A stretch of 64,000 bases of DNA, from the NCBI RefSeq assembly GCF_022601715.1, contig NZ_JAKVIM010000005.1, positions 124,001 through 188,000 on the forward strand. Direction: 5' to 3'. This DNA comes from Acinetobacter zhairuonensis. Its GTDB lineage: Bacteria; Pseudomonadota; Gammaproteobacteria; Pseudomonadales; Moraxellaceae. Positions 1-9,855 of this stretch are shown here, in pieces (within the stretch, counting starts at the first letter, position 1; every line of letters starts with the position of its first letter). Below the pieces are notes generated by a model that searched no databases, had not been told where the DNA came from, and saw only the letters and a program-made list of their open reading frames with translations. The position numbers and the translations under genes were made by a program.

Positions 1-1190
1 ATGAAATTGTCGGGCTGATTCGTGGTAAACGAGGTACTAAAGTCACGGTACGTTTATTGGCGACAGGTGCTTCAATGAACCAAGCGCGCAATGTGACCAT
101 TGTACGTGATGTGATTCAGGAAGAAGATGCTGGGGTACGTGCACGTGTGGTTGAAGTCAAGCGTGATGGCAAAGTCCACCGTATGGGCGTCATTGAAATC
201 CCATCTTTCTATCTGAATTATCGTGCACGCCGTGCCGGCAATGAATACCGTTCAGTTTCTGAAGATACCAATAATGCCTTGAAAGACCTACAAACCAAAA
301 ATGTAGAAGGCATTATTATTGATTTACGTAACAACCCTGGTGGCTCTTTGGAAGAAGTCGCGCGTATGTTGGGGCAGGTGATTAAGTCCGGTCCAGTGGT
401 GCAAATCCGCGATGGCAATGGCAACGTGAGCGTGTTTGAAGATGATGATGGTGGCGCGCAAACTTATGCAGGTCCATTGGCTGTCATGGTGAATTTGGCT
501 TCCGCTTCGGCAAGTGAAATTTATTCGGCGGCCATTCAAGACTACGAACGCGGTATTGTGATTGGCAGCACCACCACGGGTAAAGGAACCGCACAAGTTC
601 AGCTGGATTCCTTAGCCCATGGGCAAGCAACCTTGACTCAGCGTAAGTTTTATCGTGTCACGGGTGGCAGTACGCAAAATAAAGGCGTCATTCCAGATGT
701 CACGCTAGTCGATATCTACAACGAAGAGTTTGGCGAACGTAAAGCTAAGAATGCTTTGAAATGGGACACGATTCCAACTGCACCGTTCAAACGTGAAGGT
801 TCGGTCAAACCGTATGTGCAGCAGCTTGATCAAGCTTCAGACCAACGTGTCAGCGTCGATCCACAATTTAAGTATCTGGAACAGCGTAAAGCGATTGCGA
901 AAAAGTCGGATGACCAGAAACGTATCGTGTTAGATATTGATCAACGCAAAGCTGAACTGATTGCACTTGAGCAGGAAACTTTACAGGCAGAAAACCAGCG
1001 TCGTCAGGCAACGGGACAAAAACCGTATGCAAATTGGGAAAGCTATCAAGCCTCTTTAGATGCTTTGGCAGAGTCACGTGCCAAAATGAAAGCTACACAA
1101 CGCCCAGCTTTGCCTGAAGAAGAAGCTTTTGTAACCGAAGCAGCCAATGTCTTGTTGGACTATGCGAAAGTACAAAAGACGAAATCTTAA
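1..1190 (+). CDS. prc: Carboxy-terminal (tail-specific) processing protease, 3' part
   Basis: The reading frame is open from the first bases of the window, so the true start lies upstream and only the C-terminal part is present. The first codons read as the end of a PDZ domain (EIVGLIRGKRGTKV). The S41A catalytic Ser/Lys dyad is visible: the Ser in SASASEI is encoded near 507 and the Lys in TGKGTAQ near 582, 25 residues apart as in E. coli Prc. A charged helical C-terminal region (DUF3340 type) follows to the stop. Prc is a periplasmic protease that trims or degrades envelope proteins from their C-termini. A strong terminator follows the gene. Confidence is high. Confidence 0.95.
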   Translation, partial: EIVGLIRGKRGTKVTVRLLATGASMNQARNVTIVRDVIQEEDAGVRARVVEVKRDGKVHRMGVIEIPSFYLNYRARRAGNEYRSVSEDTNNALKDLQTKNVEGIIIDLRNNPGGSLEEVARMLGQVIKSGPVVQIRDGNGNVSVFEDDDGGAQTYAGPLAVMVNLASASASEIYSAAIQDYERGIVIGSTTTGKGTAQVQLDSLAHGQATLTQRKFYRVTGGSTQNKGVIPDVTLVDIYNEEFGERKAKNALKWDTIPTAPFKREGSVKPYVQQLDQASDQRVSVDPQFKYLEQRKAIAKKSDDQKRIVLDIDQRKAELIALEQETLQAENQRRQATGQKPYANWESYQASLDALAESRAKMKATQRPALPEEEAFVTEAANVLLDYAKVQKTKS

Positions 1191-1213
1191 CTTGCTGTAA
1201 AGTTTGTTATGTT

Positions 1214-1244
1214 AAAAAGCCAGTCTACACAAGACTGGCTTTTT
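1214..1244 (+). terminator. Rho-independent terminator after prc
   Basis: A 13-bp perfect stem (AAAAAGCCAGTCT with AGACTGGCTTTTT) and a 5-base loop end in a T-run, 24 bases after the prc stop. Confidence 0.9.
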
Positions 1245-1464
1245 AATGTTTGGAGTATAAAAAAGGCATAAAAAATAAATGGATATTGCTTCAACACTGT
1301 AACTAAATTACGTAAATATTCGGGAATAAACACTTGACCAAAAGGATAGAGTATTAGATTCTTAACAGGATTATAAAATTTGAAAAACTTTAGGTTATTT
1401 ATTGCTCGAGAGCACGACTTTGAATGTATTGATAAAAAAAAGATGACCTAAACGGAAGCTTTAT

Positions 1465-3513
1465 ATGGTTCATATACATTATGATTTAAGCCTTGTTGTG
1501 GGTTCTATTTTATTTGCTTTGTTGGCATGTTTAATGGTCGTGTCACTGGAACAATTATTATTCCGAGGACCACAGCAAAAGCTTCACAAGGTGATTTTGC
1601 TGACCAGTGGTCTAGTTTTAGGCGTTGCCATTTGGTGTATGCACTTTATTGCTATTTTTGCTTGCCAGTTTCCTGAATCATTTAGTATTGATTTTGGGTT
1701 GACGATTACATCGTATTTAATCGCTTTTGTCGCATCGACTTTCGCCATTTGGCTGATTACACGTCCCACTTTATCTTTCGCCCGCCTGATTATGGGGGCA
1801 GTGCTGATGGGACTGGGCATTTCGGGTATGCATTATACTGGCATGCTCGCTTTAAAACTGCCGTCTTATCATATTCAATATGACGCCATGATGGTGGTAT
1901 TTTCGATTATCTTTGCCATCTGTGGTTCAGGTTTAACCTTTTGGCTCACATTTAAATATAAAGCGGCCATCAAATATAAGCTTTGGCTAAAAATCTGTAT
2001 TGCTTTAATGATGGCGATTTCGATTGTAGGTATGCATTTTAGTGGCATGGCGGCGACGAAATTTGTTCAAGATTCTACAGATTTGCTGAACTTAAACCAG
2101 TCAGGTTATGGCTTGATTGTGTTTACAGTATTGTTGGTCACTTCTCTGATTTTTATTGCTGCATTTTTTGTTGCAGTACTTGAACAGCGTCTAGAAGAAC
2201 GGAATATACAGCTCTATACCGCCAATCAGGAACTTGCAAAGCAAGCTGTGAGAGATAACCTGACTAAATTGCCGAACCGTTTGTATTTAGCCGAATACGC
2301 TCATTTCCTTTTTACTAATCATCGCTATAACGATCAGAAAATTGCTTTTCTTTTTATCGATTTAGATCGTTTTAAAGGCGTCAACGATGTCTTTGGTCAT
2401 CATGTGGGTGATCAATTGCTGGTACAGCTCTCGAGCCGTATTCATGCCCAACTGAATGAGCGTCAAAAACTGCTACGTATTGGCGGAGATGAGTTTTTGA
2501 TGGTGATTGAAGATGCCAGCCTCGAACAAGCAGAACGAATGGCAGCAGTTGCACTGGAACAAATTCAAGAAAGTTTTCTCATCGCAGGGAAGGAAATTAA
2601 TATTTCAGCCAGTGTGGGCATTGCTATGTTCCCAGAACATGGTAATAACTTGCAAGATTTGCTGATTAATGCAGATGCAGCAATGCTGTCCTCGAAATAC
2701 CAAGGTCGGAATACCTATTCAGTGTTTAACTATACAGTTGATCAGCAAGAAACCAAAAGCCTGACCAAGTTAATTAATGACCTGTATAAAGCGGTTGAAG
2801 AACAGCAATTTGTCCTATTTTATCAGCCGAAATTTACCACACAAGATCATCAAATTTGTGGTGTTGAAGCCTTAATTCGTTGGCAGCATCCGACTTTAGG
2901 TTTGTTGACTCCGAACATGTTTATACGTGGTGCGGAAAAAACAGGATTGATTATTGAATTGGGCTATTGGGTGCTGGAACAAGCCTGTCGTCAAATTCAA
3001 ATTTGGGAAAAAAATAACGTACCATTTTTCCCTGTAGCAGTGAATCTTTCAGCCGTTCAATTTGAACATAAGCATCTGTTTACCAATCTGGAGCAGTTGT
3101 TTGAAAAATATCAAATTGATCCAAGTCATTTGATGATTGAGATTACAGAAACCACTGCGATGCATCATATTGAATCCAGTATTCTGAGTTTCGAGCGATT
3201 GCGCCAAATGGGGATTAAATTGGCGATTGATGACTTTGGTACAGGGCATTCCAGCTTCCTGTATTTAAAAAATCTTCCTGTAGATGAACTGAAAATAGAC
3301 CGTGAATTTATTTATGATTTAGAAGAAGATTCTAAAGAAGAGATGATTTTGGAAAGTATCATCCAGCTTGCGATTAAGCTCGGTTTGGTGGTTACCGCAG
3401 AAGGGGTGGAATGTGCATCTCAGGCGGAAATTTTATCGCGTTTAGGCTGTCAGCAATTGCAAGGTTATTTATTTGCGATGCCGATGGAAGTGGAGCAACT
3501 AGAGCGTATCTAA
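1465..3513 (+). CDS. MHYT sensor with GGDEF and EAL domains (c-di-GMP turnover)
   Basis: 682 residues. The N-terminal 240 residues are membrane-embedded and carry three MHYT-type signatures (MHFIA near 59, MHYTGM near 122, MHFSGM near 190), a module proposed to sense gases through bound metal. A GGDEF domain follows with intact GGDEF at 340-344. The RxxD inhibitory site is not conserved (NERQ in its place). The EAL domain starts near 468 with EALIRW and keeps VNLSA, EITETT, DDFGTGHSS and AEGVE, so phosphodiesterase activity is likely. Whether the cyclase half is also active cannot be read from sequence. It converges on a second c-di-GMP gene downstream. The ATG at 1465 is preceded by a weak ribosome site (GGAAG). 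Confidence 0.92.
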   Translation: MVHIHYDLSLVVGSILFALLACLMVVSLEQLLFRGPQQKLHKVILLTSGLVLGVAIWCMHFIAIFACQFPESFSIDFGLTITSYLIAFVASTFAIWLITRPTLSFARLIMGAVLMGLGISGMHYTGMLALKLPSYHIQYDAMMVVFSIIFAICGSGLTFWLTFKYKAAIKYKLWLKICIALMMAISIVGMHFSGMAATKFVQDSTDLLNLNQSGYGLIVFTVLLVTSLIFIAAFFVAVLEQRLEERNIQLYTANQELAKQAVRDNLTKLPNRLYLAEYAHFLFTNHRYNDQKIAFLFIDLDRFKGVNDVFGHHVGDQLLVQLSSRIHAQLNERQKLLRIGGDEFLMVIEDASLEQAERMAAVALEQIQESFLIAGKEINISASVGIAMFPEHGNNLQDLLINADAAMLSSKYQGRNTYSVFNYTVDQQETKSLTKLINDLYKAVEEQQFVLFYQPKFTTQDHQICGVEALIRWQHPTLGLLTPNMFIRGAEKTGLIIELGYWVLEQACRQIQIWEKNNVPFFPVAVNLSAVQFEHKHLFTNLEQLFEKYQIDPSHLMIEITETTAMHHIESSILSFERLRQMGIKLAIDDFGTGHSSFLYLKNLPVDELKIDREFIYDLEEDSKEEMILESIIQLAIKLGLVVTAEGVECASQAEILSRLGCQQLQGYLFAMPMEVEQLERI

Positions 3514-3598
3514 GTTCTAGCTTTAGGTTGCAGTTCAGTTAGAGTAGTATTGGGTTTGATCTCTGTTTTTCAAATTCACCTCGATCGAGTATCTAAAA

Positions 3599-5173
3599 TT
3601 ACATACAGATGCGATTACGTCCTTCGGCTTTAGCTTGATAGAGATTTTCATCTGCCAGTTTCATGACCGCTTTAATCTGTACCGAAGAGTCAGGCCAGTG
3701 GGCGAGTCCAATTGAAATGGTAATTGGACCAATGCCTTCAACCAGCGTGGTCTCAAGTTTGAGTCTTAGGCGTTCTGCCAGTTTATAACCAATATTCAAA
3801 TCAGTACTTGGCGTGAGGACGATAAATTCTTCACCACCAAAACGGCAACAGACATCATTATCACGGAAATTGGCTTGAATCAGTTCAGCGACTTTCTGTA
3901 ACACCAAATCGCCTTTGTCGTGACCATAAGTGTCATTCACTTGTTTAAAGTGATCAATATCAATCGCAATCACACAAAACTGGGTTTTGGTATTCATCAA
4001 CTCTTGCGTAAAGACTTCCATGCCACGTCGGTTATAAAAACCTGTTAGGGGGTCGGTGTTGACATGATAGTTTAGTTCGCTAATCCGATTTTTAAAGTTC
4101 TGCGCGCTGAGCAAGAGCGACAGACGGAACTTTAACACCTCAAAATACCAAGGCTCGATACTTTTAATTTTTTGATCGATATCAGGGGTATTCAAAATAC
4201 TCGCCATTTTTGCCAGCTGTTCTAGAGGATTGGAAATCAGATAGGCAATGCGCCAAACAATAAAGAAAATAACCAGATAAAAGATCGACATGCCAAACAG
4301 GATTTTATACACAATACTGGTGGCTTGTTCTAACAGAATCGCTGTGGGTTGTTGTGAAATGATGATCCATTTGGTGGAGGGCACATAGGCAAATCCTGCC
4401 AGATTCTCTTTACCTTCACTGTTGACCAGCTGCATCTTACCAAATTTGGTCGCCTGAATTTGTGCCAGTCCCGTGTTATGCGTTACGGTTTCACCAATCC
4501 GTTTTGGATCGGGGTGAAAAATAATACGGTTATACTGATCCAGCACATACATATAGCTGTTTTGATAATTGTATTTGATGCTCAGTAATTCACGAATAAT
4601 GTTATTTTTCTTTAAATATAGCGCGCCACCAATAAAGCCGAGATAGTTGTGGTTCTGGTCAAAAATGGGTTGTGAGACAAAAACAATCAAATTATGACGC
4701 ACAGAATAATAAGGTGGCGTGATAACGGGGGCTTTTTTATCTAAGGAAAGCTGAATGCCGTAGGTTTTATTGATGCGTTTTTTATCAAATGCCAGCTGTT
4801 CGGGTGCATAAGACAAGAAACGCCCATCTTTATCAATGACCACCACGCTGTCAAAGGCATCAGACTGGAAGCGTAAGCGATCGACTTCATTTTGCAGTTG
4901 AATCGGATCATCAAAAGAATGCCCGAGAATGTCGGCACTATACGCCAGTTGCTTGACCAGATTTTTGAACTGTAAATCTGTGCCATGCGCAATTTTTGAA
5001 GCATAGTCAAAATTGACGGAGAGGGAGTTTTCAATCAATTGTTGACGCTGAATGTAATAACTGACGGCCAATGAAATTACAAACAGGCTAAAGACACTAA
5101 ACATCGCTAGGAAAAGAATGAGTTTTCTTAAATCTAGATTAAGTGTTGAAAGTAGCCTTTGCACAATGGTCAT
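3599..5173 (-). CDS. Cache-domain membrane diguanylate cyclase
   Basis: 524 residues. A transmembrane helix at about 20-40, a periplasmic dCache-like sensor region (about 45-285), a second transmembrane helix at about 289-313 with a short linker, then a GGDEF domain. The signature is GGEEF at 446-450, and an intact RxxD inhibitory site (RDND, 437-440) lies just upstream, so this should be an active cyclase with product feedback. DPLTGFYNRRG marks the start of the domain. It converges with the MHYT-GGDEF-EAL gene, the two stops being about 85 bases apart. The ligand of the Cache domain is not predictable here. Confidence 0.9.
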   Translation of the reverse strand: MTIVQRLLSTLNLDLRKLILFLAMFSVFSLFVISLAVSYYIQRQQLIENSLSVNFDYASKIAHGTDLQFKNLVKQLAYSADILGHSFDDPIQLQNEVDRLRFQSDAFDSVVVIDKDGRFLSYAPEQLAFDKKRINKTYGIQLSLDKKAPVITPPYYSVRHNLIVFVSQPIFDQNHNYLGFIGGALYLKKNNIIRELLSIKYNYQNSYMYVLDQYNRIIFHPDPKRIGETVTHNTGLAQIQATKFGKMQLVNSEGKENLAGFAYVPSTKWIIISQQPTAILLEQATSIVYKILFGMSIFYLVIFFIVWRIAYLISNPLEQLAKMASILNTPDIDQKIKSIEPWYFEVLKFRLSLLLSAQNFKNRISELNYHVNTDPLTGFYNRRGMEVFTQELMNTKTQFCVIAIDIDHFKQVNDTYGHDKGDLVLQKVAELIQANFRDNDVCCRFGGEEFIVLTPSTDLNIGYKLAERLRLKLETTLVEGIGPITISIGLAHWPDSSVQIKAVMKLADENLYQAKAEGRNRICM

Positions 5174-5505
5174 TACAATATGAGGTGATTCTGTCGCGAA
5201 TGGAGTTTTAGCAAAACTTAATCAGGTGATGATATGAAAAAATCAAAGTCAGCCTGAATCTAAACTTGTAGCATGCCAGACAATGTATAGAGAAATGAGA
5301 TAAAAATCTAGTTTTGATAAAATTTATCCATGCGCTTAACACTGCTATTACTGGTCAAGCAGAAGATTAAGTATTATATTGTTTTTGTAACTATATTTTA
5401 ATTTTTTGTATCTCTATTTCACGATTTATCTGCGGTTCAAGATTTAAACAAATAAGCAAAATGAAATGTAACCATGTTTGATCTTCACGTTTTCCCGAGG
5501 CAATT
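5174..5505. other. Intergenic region between divergent signalling genes
   Basis: About 330 AT-rich bases between the divergent diguanylate cyclase and histidine kinase genes. It must hold both promoters, but I see no operator, hairpin or small open frame that I can support. Confidence 0.5.
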
Positions 5506-6768
5506 ATGAAAATACAACTCCTAGAGATTGGCTCAGAAACCGAGCAATTAAGTGCGTGTAGACTTTCATTGTTGCTGGATATTGAGACCCCACAGAATCA
5601 GATTTCAACTGTTCTTAAATTAGCACGACAATTACTGGCAGTCGATTATGCGGTTATGCAATTTCATCATGAACCCTATGCGTGGGTATCGATGTCGTCT
5701 GGTTTAAAAGCCTATGCCTGTTCAGCTCTGTTTGCAGATTTACAAGCGCATGTTTATGTCGATGACCAACATGCAGATTATGCCGCATTTGTGAGTGAGG
5801 TTTCGCGTTTGGGCTTAGTTGCAGAGCCGCGCTTATTGGTCTTGAACTTACGCAATACCGAGGGGCAGTCATTTGGTCAGGTGGTTTTTTTCGATCAGCA
5901 GACTGCACCATTTACTCAAGATCAGATTCAAATGCTGCAAGAGCTGTTTATCAATTTAATCAAGCATATTGAACTTAAGATTGATTATGCTGAGTTGAAA
6001 GAAATGAATGAACAGCAATCAGCATTAAATTTTAGTAAAACCAAATTTTTCCAAATTATTGCGCATGATTTGCGTGCACCTTTTCATGGGCTGCTGGGCT
6101 TTTCAGAAGTGCTGGCTCAAGAGCGTGACAGTTTGGATGAAGCCAGTATTCAGAATATTGCCGATTACTTGCATGACACCACGCAGTCAACCTATAGCTT
6201 ATTGGAGAGTTTACTCAATTGGGCAATGGCTGAAGGCGGACGCTTTGTGTTTCATCCGATTAATTTTCAATTAAAGCAAGCCTCTAAAATCGTATTTGAT
6301 GTATTAAATGGACTTGCCATTAAAAAGAAAATTCAATTGATTGATACGGTGCCAGAAGAGATCAAAGTTTTTGCTGACATCAATATGGTGACTTCAGTGA
6401 TTCAAAATTTGGTCTCAAATGCGCTTAAGTTCACGCATATGGATGGGACAGGTGTAGTAAAAATTACTGCCGAGCTGAGTGAAAAGGGTGTCGAGATTTC
6501 CATTCAGGATACGGGGCTAGGCATGACACCACAGCAAATTGAACAACTGTTTCAACCCCGATTAACCGTCAGTTTTAAAGGTACTGATGGTGAAAAAGGC
6601 ATGGGGTTGGGTTTGGTGCTGTGTAAACGCTTTGTGGAAATTAATCAGGGCGAAATTGAGGTGTACTCTAAGGAGGGGGAAGGTACCTTATTTAAGGTGA
6701 CTTTACCGCAAGCCGAATCTCATCTAGCCCTTGGTGCTAGTCAAAAACGCATAGAAGTTTCTCCTTAA
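5506..6768 (+). CDS. Orphan sensor histidine kinase with N-terminal GAF-like region
   Basis: 420 residues without an obvious transmembrane helix. Residues 1-160 look like a GAF-type sensor fold. The HisKA H-box follows (IAHDLRAPFHG, phospho-acceptor His near 187), then a HATPase domain with N-box (NLVSNALKFT near 301-310), G1 (DTGLGM near 335) and G2 (GEKGMGLGL near 362-370). All catalytic boxes are intact. No receiver domain or response regulator gene is next to it, so its partner is encoded elsewhere. It is probably a cytosolic redox or small-molecule sensor, but that is inference. Confidence 0.88.
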   Translation: MKIQLLEIGSETEQLSACRLSLLLDIETPQNQISTVLKLARQLLAVDYAVMQFHHEPYAWVSMSSGLKAYACSALFADLQAHVYVDDQHADYAAFVSEVSRLGLVAEPRLLVLNLRNTEGQSFGQVVFFDQQTAPFTQDQIQMLQELFINLIKHIELKIDYAELKEMNEQQSALNFSKTKFFQIIAHDLRAPFHGLLGFSEVLAQERDSLDEASIQNIADYLHDTTQSTYSLLESLLNWAMAEGGRFVFHPINFQLKQASKIVFDVLNGLAIKKKIQLIDTVPEEIKVFADINMVTSVIQNLVSNALKFTHMDGTGVVKITAELSEKGVEISIQDTGLGMTPQQIEQLFQPRLTVSFKGTDGEKGMGLGLVLCKRFVEINQGEIEVYSKEGEGTLFKVTLPQAESHLALGASQKRIEVSP

Positions 6769-7075
6769 AAGAGGATGCTCGCTGCTTTTGAATAAAAATA
6801 ACCAGAAAACAGAATCCGCGAGGTGGTATCCCATTGGCTGATTGAGTACACTCAAACTAAAGTCGCTGTCATACTTTTGCCCAATATCCGACTTTAATCG
6901 TCCTGCATATGCTGGATCACAACAAGATAGAGTCATACTGAAAAGGATGGTCCGAATGATCGTATACTGGTCAAAACGACCGTCCAACTAAATATGCACC
7001 ATGCGACAACATGAACCTTAATAATTAAAGAAGAAGTTGAATTCGGCTTGTGCCGAAAAAGGAGAGCCGCTCTTG
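6769..7075. other. Intergenic region upstream of glnE
   Basis: About 307 bases. It must contain the glnE promoter. A good ribosome site (AAAAAGGAG, 7056-7064) lies at its end. No convincing terminator for the kinase gene and no small gene were found. Confidence 0.5.
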
Positions 7076-9835
7076 ATGAACGCTGAACAATTGCAGAAAA
7101 CCTTGTGCGCCAGCCAATATGCAGAACAAGTTTTGGCAATCCATTCCAGCTTATTAGAACAAGATTACAGCGTTGATCAGTTCCTGACTTCCTTAACCAC
7201 AGCACAAATTTATGCGCACGTCCAAGATGAATTACAACTTGTAGAAGATGAAAGGACGTGGTTACGACTTAGCCGAGTATTACGCGCCCGATTGATGTTT
7301 CGCTGGATTTGGCAAGATGCCAACCAATTAACCGATGTGGTGACACTCACGCGTGAGCTGTCCGATTTTGCCGATGCGATGGTCTGTGCGGCAAAGGATT
7401 TTGCGCGTAAGCCTTTGGTTGCTAAGCATGGCGAGCCAATGGGCTATAACGGTAAAGTTCAAGATTTGATTGTGATTGCCATGGGTAAACATGGTGCACA
7501 AGAACTCAATCTGTCCAGCGATATTGATTTGATTTTTACTTTTGATGAGCAAGGTGAAACCAATGGACGCAAATGTATTGATGTACAGCAATTTTGTATT
7601 CTTTGGGGACAAAAGCTGATTTACCTGCTGGATCATATGACCGCGGATGGTTTTGTCTTCCGTGTGGATATGCGTTTGCGTCCGTGGGGTGATGGTTCTG
7701 CGCTGGCAATCAGTCATGTGGCTTTGGAAAAATACCTGAGTCAACATGGGCGCGAATGGGAGCGCTATGCATGGATCAAGGCGCGTATCGTCACAGGTGG
7801 CAAAGAAGGTGATGAATTATTGGCAATGACCCGTCCATTCGTGTTTCGGCGTTATGTGGATTACACCGCCTTTGAAGCCATGCGCGAAATGAAAGCCATG
7901 ATTGAGCGTGAAGTGGCGCGTCGAAATATTGAAGATGATATTAAGCTGGGTGCAGGCGGGATTCGTGAAGTCGAATTTATCGTGCAGGTGTTCCAATTAA
8001 TTTATGGCGGTTCAAAACTCGAACTACAAGATCGTCAATGTCTGGTCAGCCTGCATCATTTGGGTGAGGTAGGGTTACTGGATCCGCAAGTGGTGCTTGA
8101 GCTGGAAGATGCCTATTTATTCTTGCGTCGCGTTGAACATGCGATTCAGGCATTGAACGATCAACAAACACAATCCTTACCGAGTGAACCTGAGCTACGT
8201 CAGCGCATGACCGATACTCTGGGTTATGCAGATTGGCAATCCTTCCTTGATGTGTTGAATCAGAAGCGTGCCAAGGTGATTTATCAGTTTGAGCATCTGA
8301 TTAAAGAAAAAGAGCCTGATCCATTGGTGGAGAGCTTTGGTCAACTGGAGCAACGCTTAAAAGCAGTACTGGATGAGGATGCCAAAAAACTGGTACATGA
8401 ATTCTGGTATGGCAATGCCTTAAAAAAATTGCCTGCTAAAGCGGTACAACGTTTAAAAATGTTCTGGCCACATTTGATTGAAGCGATTTTGGAGTCGGAT
8501 AAACCGCAAACAGCTTTATTGCGTTTAATGCCGTTGGTTGAGTCGGTGATGCGTCGTACCGTGTATCTGGTGATGTTGATTGAAAGTAAAGGGGCATTAC
8601 AACGCTTGGTCAAAATGGCGACGGTCAGCCCATGGATCTGTGAAGAGCTGACCCATTATCCAGTGTTGCTGGATGAGTTCCTCTCGATGGATTTTGAACT
8701 GCCACGCCGTCAGGATTTACAGGACTCTTTACGTCAGCAATTGCTGCGTATTGAACTCAATGAAGTCGAAGATTTGATGCGGGTACTGCGTCTATTCAAA
8801 AAGTCTAACGTCTTGGCGGTGGCTGCCAGTGATGTATTGGCTGAAAGTCCACTAATGAAAGTTTCAGATGCCTTAACTGATATTGCGGAAGTGTCGGTTA
8901 ATGCCACCCTGAATATGGCGTATCAGATGGTGGCAAAACGGCATGGTTTCCCGCTTGACATCGAAGGTCAGCGTTGTGCGATTGACCATACGGCATTTGC
9001 CGTGGTGGGTTACGGCAAAGTCGGTGGGATTGAGCTGGGCTATGGTTCTGATTTGGATTTGGTGTTTATCCATTATATGGATGAACAGGCTGATACGGAT
9101 GGACCGAAATCGATCAGTGGCTTTGAGTTTGCCATGCGTGTGGCGCAGAAATTTATTTCGCTGATGACCACGCAAACCCTCGATGGTCGGGTCTATGAAA
9201 TTGATACGCGCCTGCGTCCTTCTGGAGAGGCAGGGGTTTTGGTGACAAGCTTAAAGGCATTTGAACAATATCAACTGAAAAATGCTTGGTTATGGGAACA
9301 TCAAGCGCTAGTACGTGCACGTTCGATTGCAGGTGAAGAAACCTTGCGGGATAAGTTCGAGCAACTGCGTTGTCGGATCTTAACTTTGCCTAGAGAAGAG
9401 GCAAATGTCCGCGACGAAGTGCTCAAAATGCGTCAGAAAATGAAAGACCATTTAGGTTCTTCTAAAGAACAACAAAAAGATGGAATTTTTCATTTAAAAC
9501 AGGATGCAGGTGGTATCGTTGATATTGAATTTATGGCACAGTATGCTGTGTTAGCATGGAGTGGGTCGAATCCCGATCTCGCCCATTACTCCGACAATGT
9601 ACGAATCCTTGAAGACGCTGCAAAAGCAGGTTGCTTATCCAGTGACGATGCAACAGCATTGATTCAAGCTTATCTCAGTGAACGAGCCGAGAGCCACCGT
9701 TTAGCGCTTGCGAACCAATCCATGCAAGTAAATGCTGCGGACTGGCACAATACCCGCGTGATCGTTTGCAAGTTATGGCAAAGATTAATAGATCCAACTG
9801 CCACGGCAGTATTGGATAAAAATGACTGTGTATAA
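7076..9835 (+). CDS. glnE: Bifunctional glutamine synthetase adenylyltransferase / adenylyl-removing enzyme
   Basis: About 919 residues. It carries the duplicated nucleotidyltransferase architecture of GlnE: the first GSxxDLD-type metal motif (SSDIDLIFTF) near residue 147 and the second (GSDLDLVFIHY) near residue 658, each followed by its RxxRLRP-type signature (RVDMRLRPWGDGS; EIDTRLRPSGEAG). The enzyme adenylylates and deadenylylates glutamine synthetase in response to PII. The frame is open to a TTG at 7037, but the ATG at 7076 is preferred because AAGGAG lies 11 bases before it. ilvE follows after 20 bases and is probably co-transcribed. Confidence 0.96.
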   Translation: MNAEQLQKTLCASQYAEQVLAIHSSLLEQDYSVDQFLTSLTTAQIYAHVQDELQLVEDERTWLRLSRVLRARLMFRWIWQDANQLTDVVTLTRELSDFADAMVCAAKDFARKPLVAKHGEPMGYNGKVQDLIVIAMGKHGAQELNLSSDIDLIFTFDEQGETNGRKCIDVQQFCILWGQKLIYLLDHMTADGFVFRVDMRLRPWGDGSALAISHVALEKYLSQHGREWERYAWIKARIVTGGKEGDELLAMTRPFVFRRYVDYTAFEAMREMKAMIEREVARRNIEDDIKLGAGGIREVEFIVQVFQLIYGGSKLELQDRQCLVSLHHLGEVGLLDPQVVLELEDAYLFLRRVEHAIQALNDQQTQSLPSEPELRQRMTDTLGYADWQSFLDVLNQKRAKVIYQFEHLIKEKEPDPLVESFGQLEQRLKAVLDEDAKKLVHEFWYGNALKKLPAKAVQRLKMFWPHLIEAILESDKPQTALLRLMPLVESVMRRTVYLVMLIESKGALQRLVKMATVSPWICEELTHYPVLLDEFLSMDFELPRRQDLQDSLRQQLLRIELNEVEDLMRVLRLFKKSNVLAVAASDVLAESPLMKVSDALTDIAEVSVNATLNMAYQMVAKRHGFPLDIEGQRCAIDHTAFAVVGYGKVGGIELGYGSDLDLVFIHYMDEQADTDGPKSISGFEFAMRVAQKFISLMTTQTLDGRVYEIDTRLRPSGEAGVLVTSLKAFEQYQLKNAWLWEHQALVRARSIAGEETLRDKFEQLRCRILTLPREEANVRDEVLKMRQKMKDHLGSSKEQQKDGIFHLKQDAGGIVDIEFMAQYAVLAWSGSNPDLAHYSDNVRILEDAAKAGCLSSDDATALIQAYLSERAESHRLALANQSMQVNAADWHNTRVIVCKLWQRLIDPTATAVLDKNDCV

Positions 9836-9855
9836 AAAAATTTGGAGTGTGTGCC

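Noticed and set aside
7328..7747. A 139-codon antisense frame inside glnE
   Set aside because: Lies wholly within the conserved first nucleotidyltransferase domain of glnE and has no support of its own.
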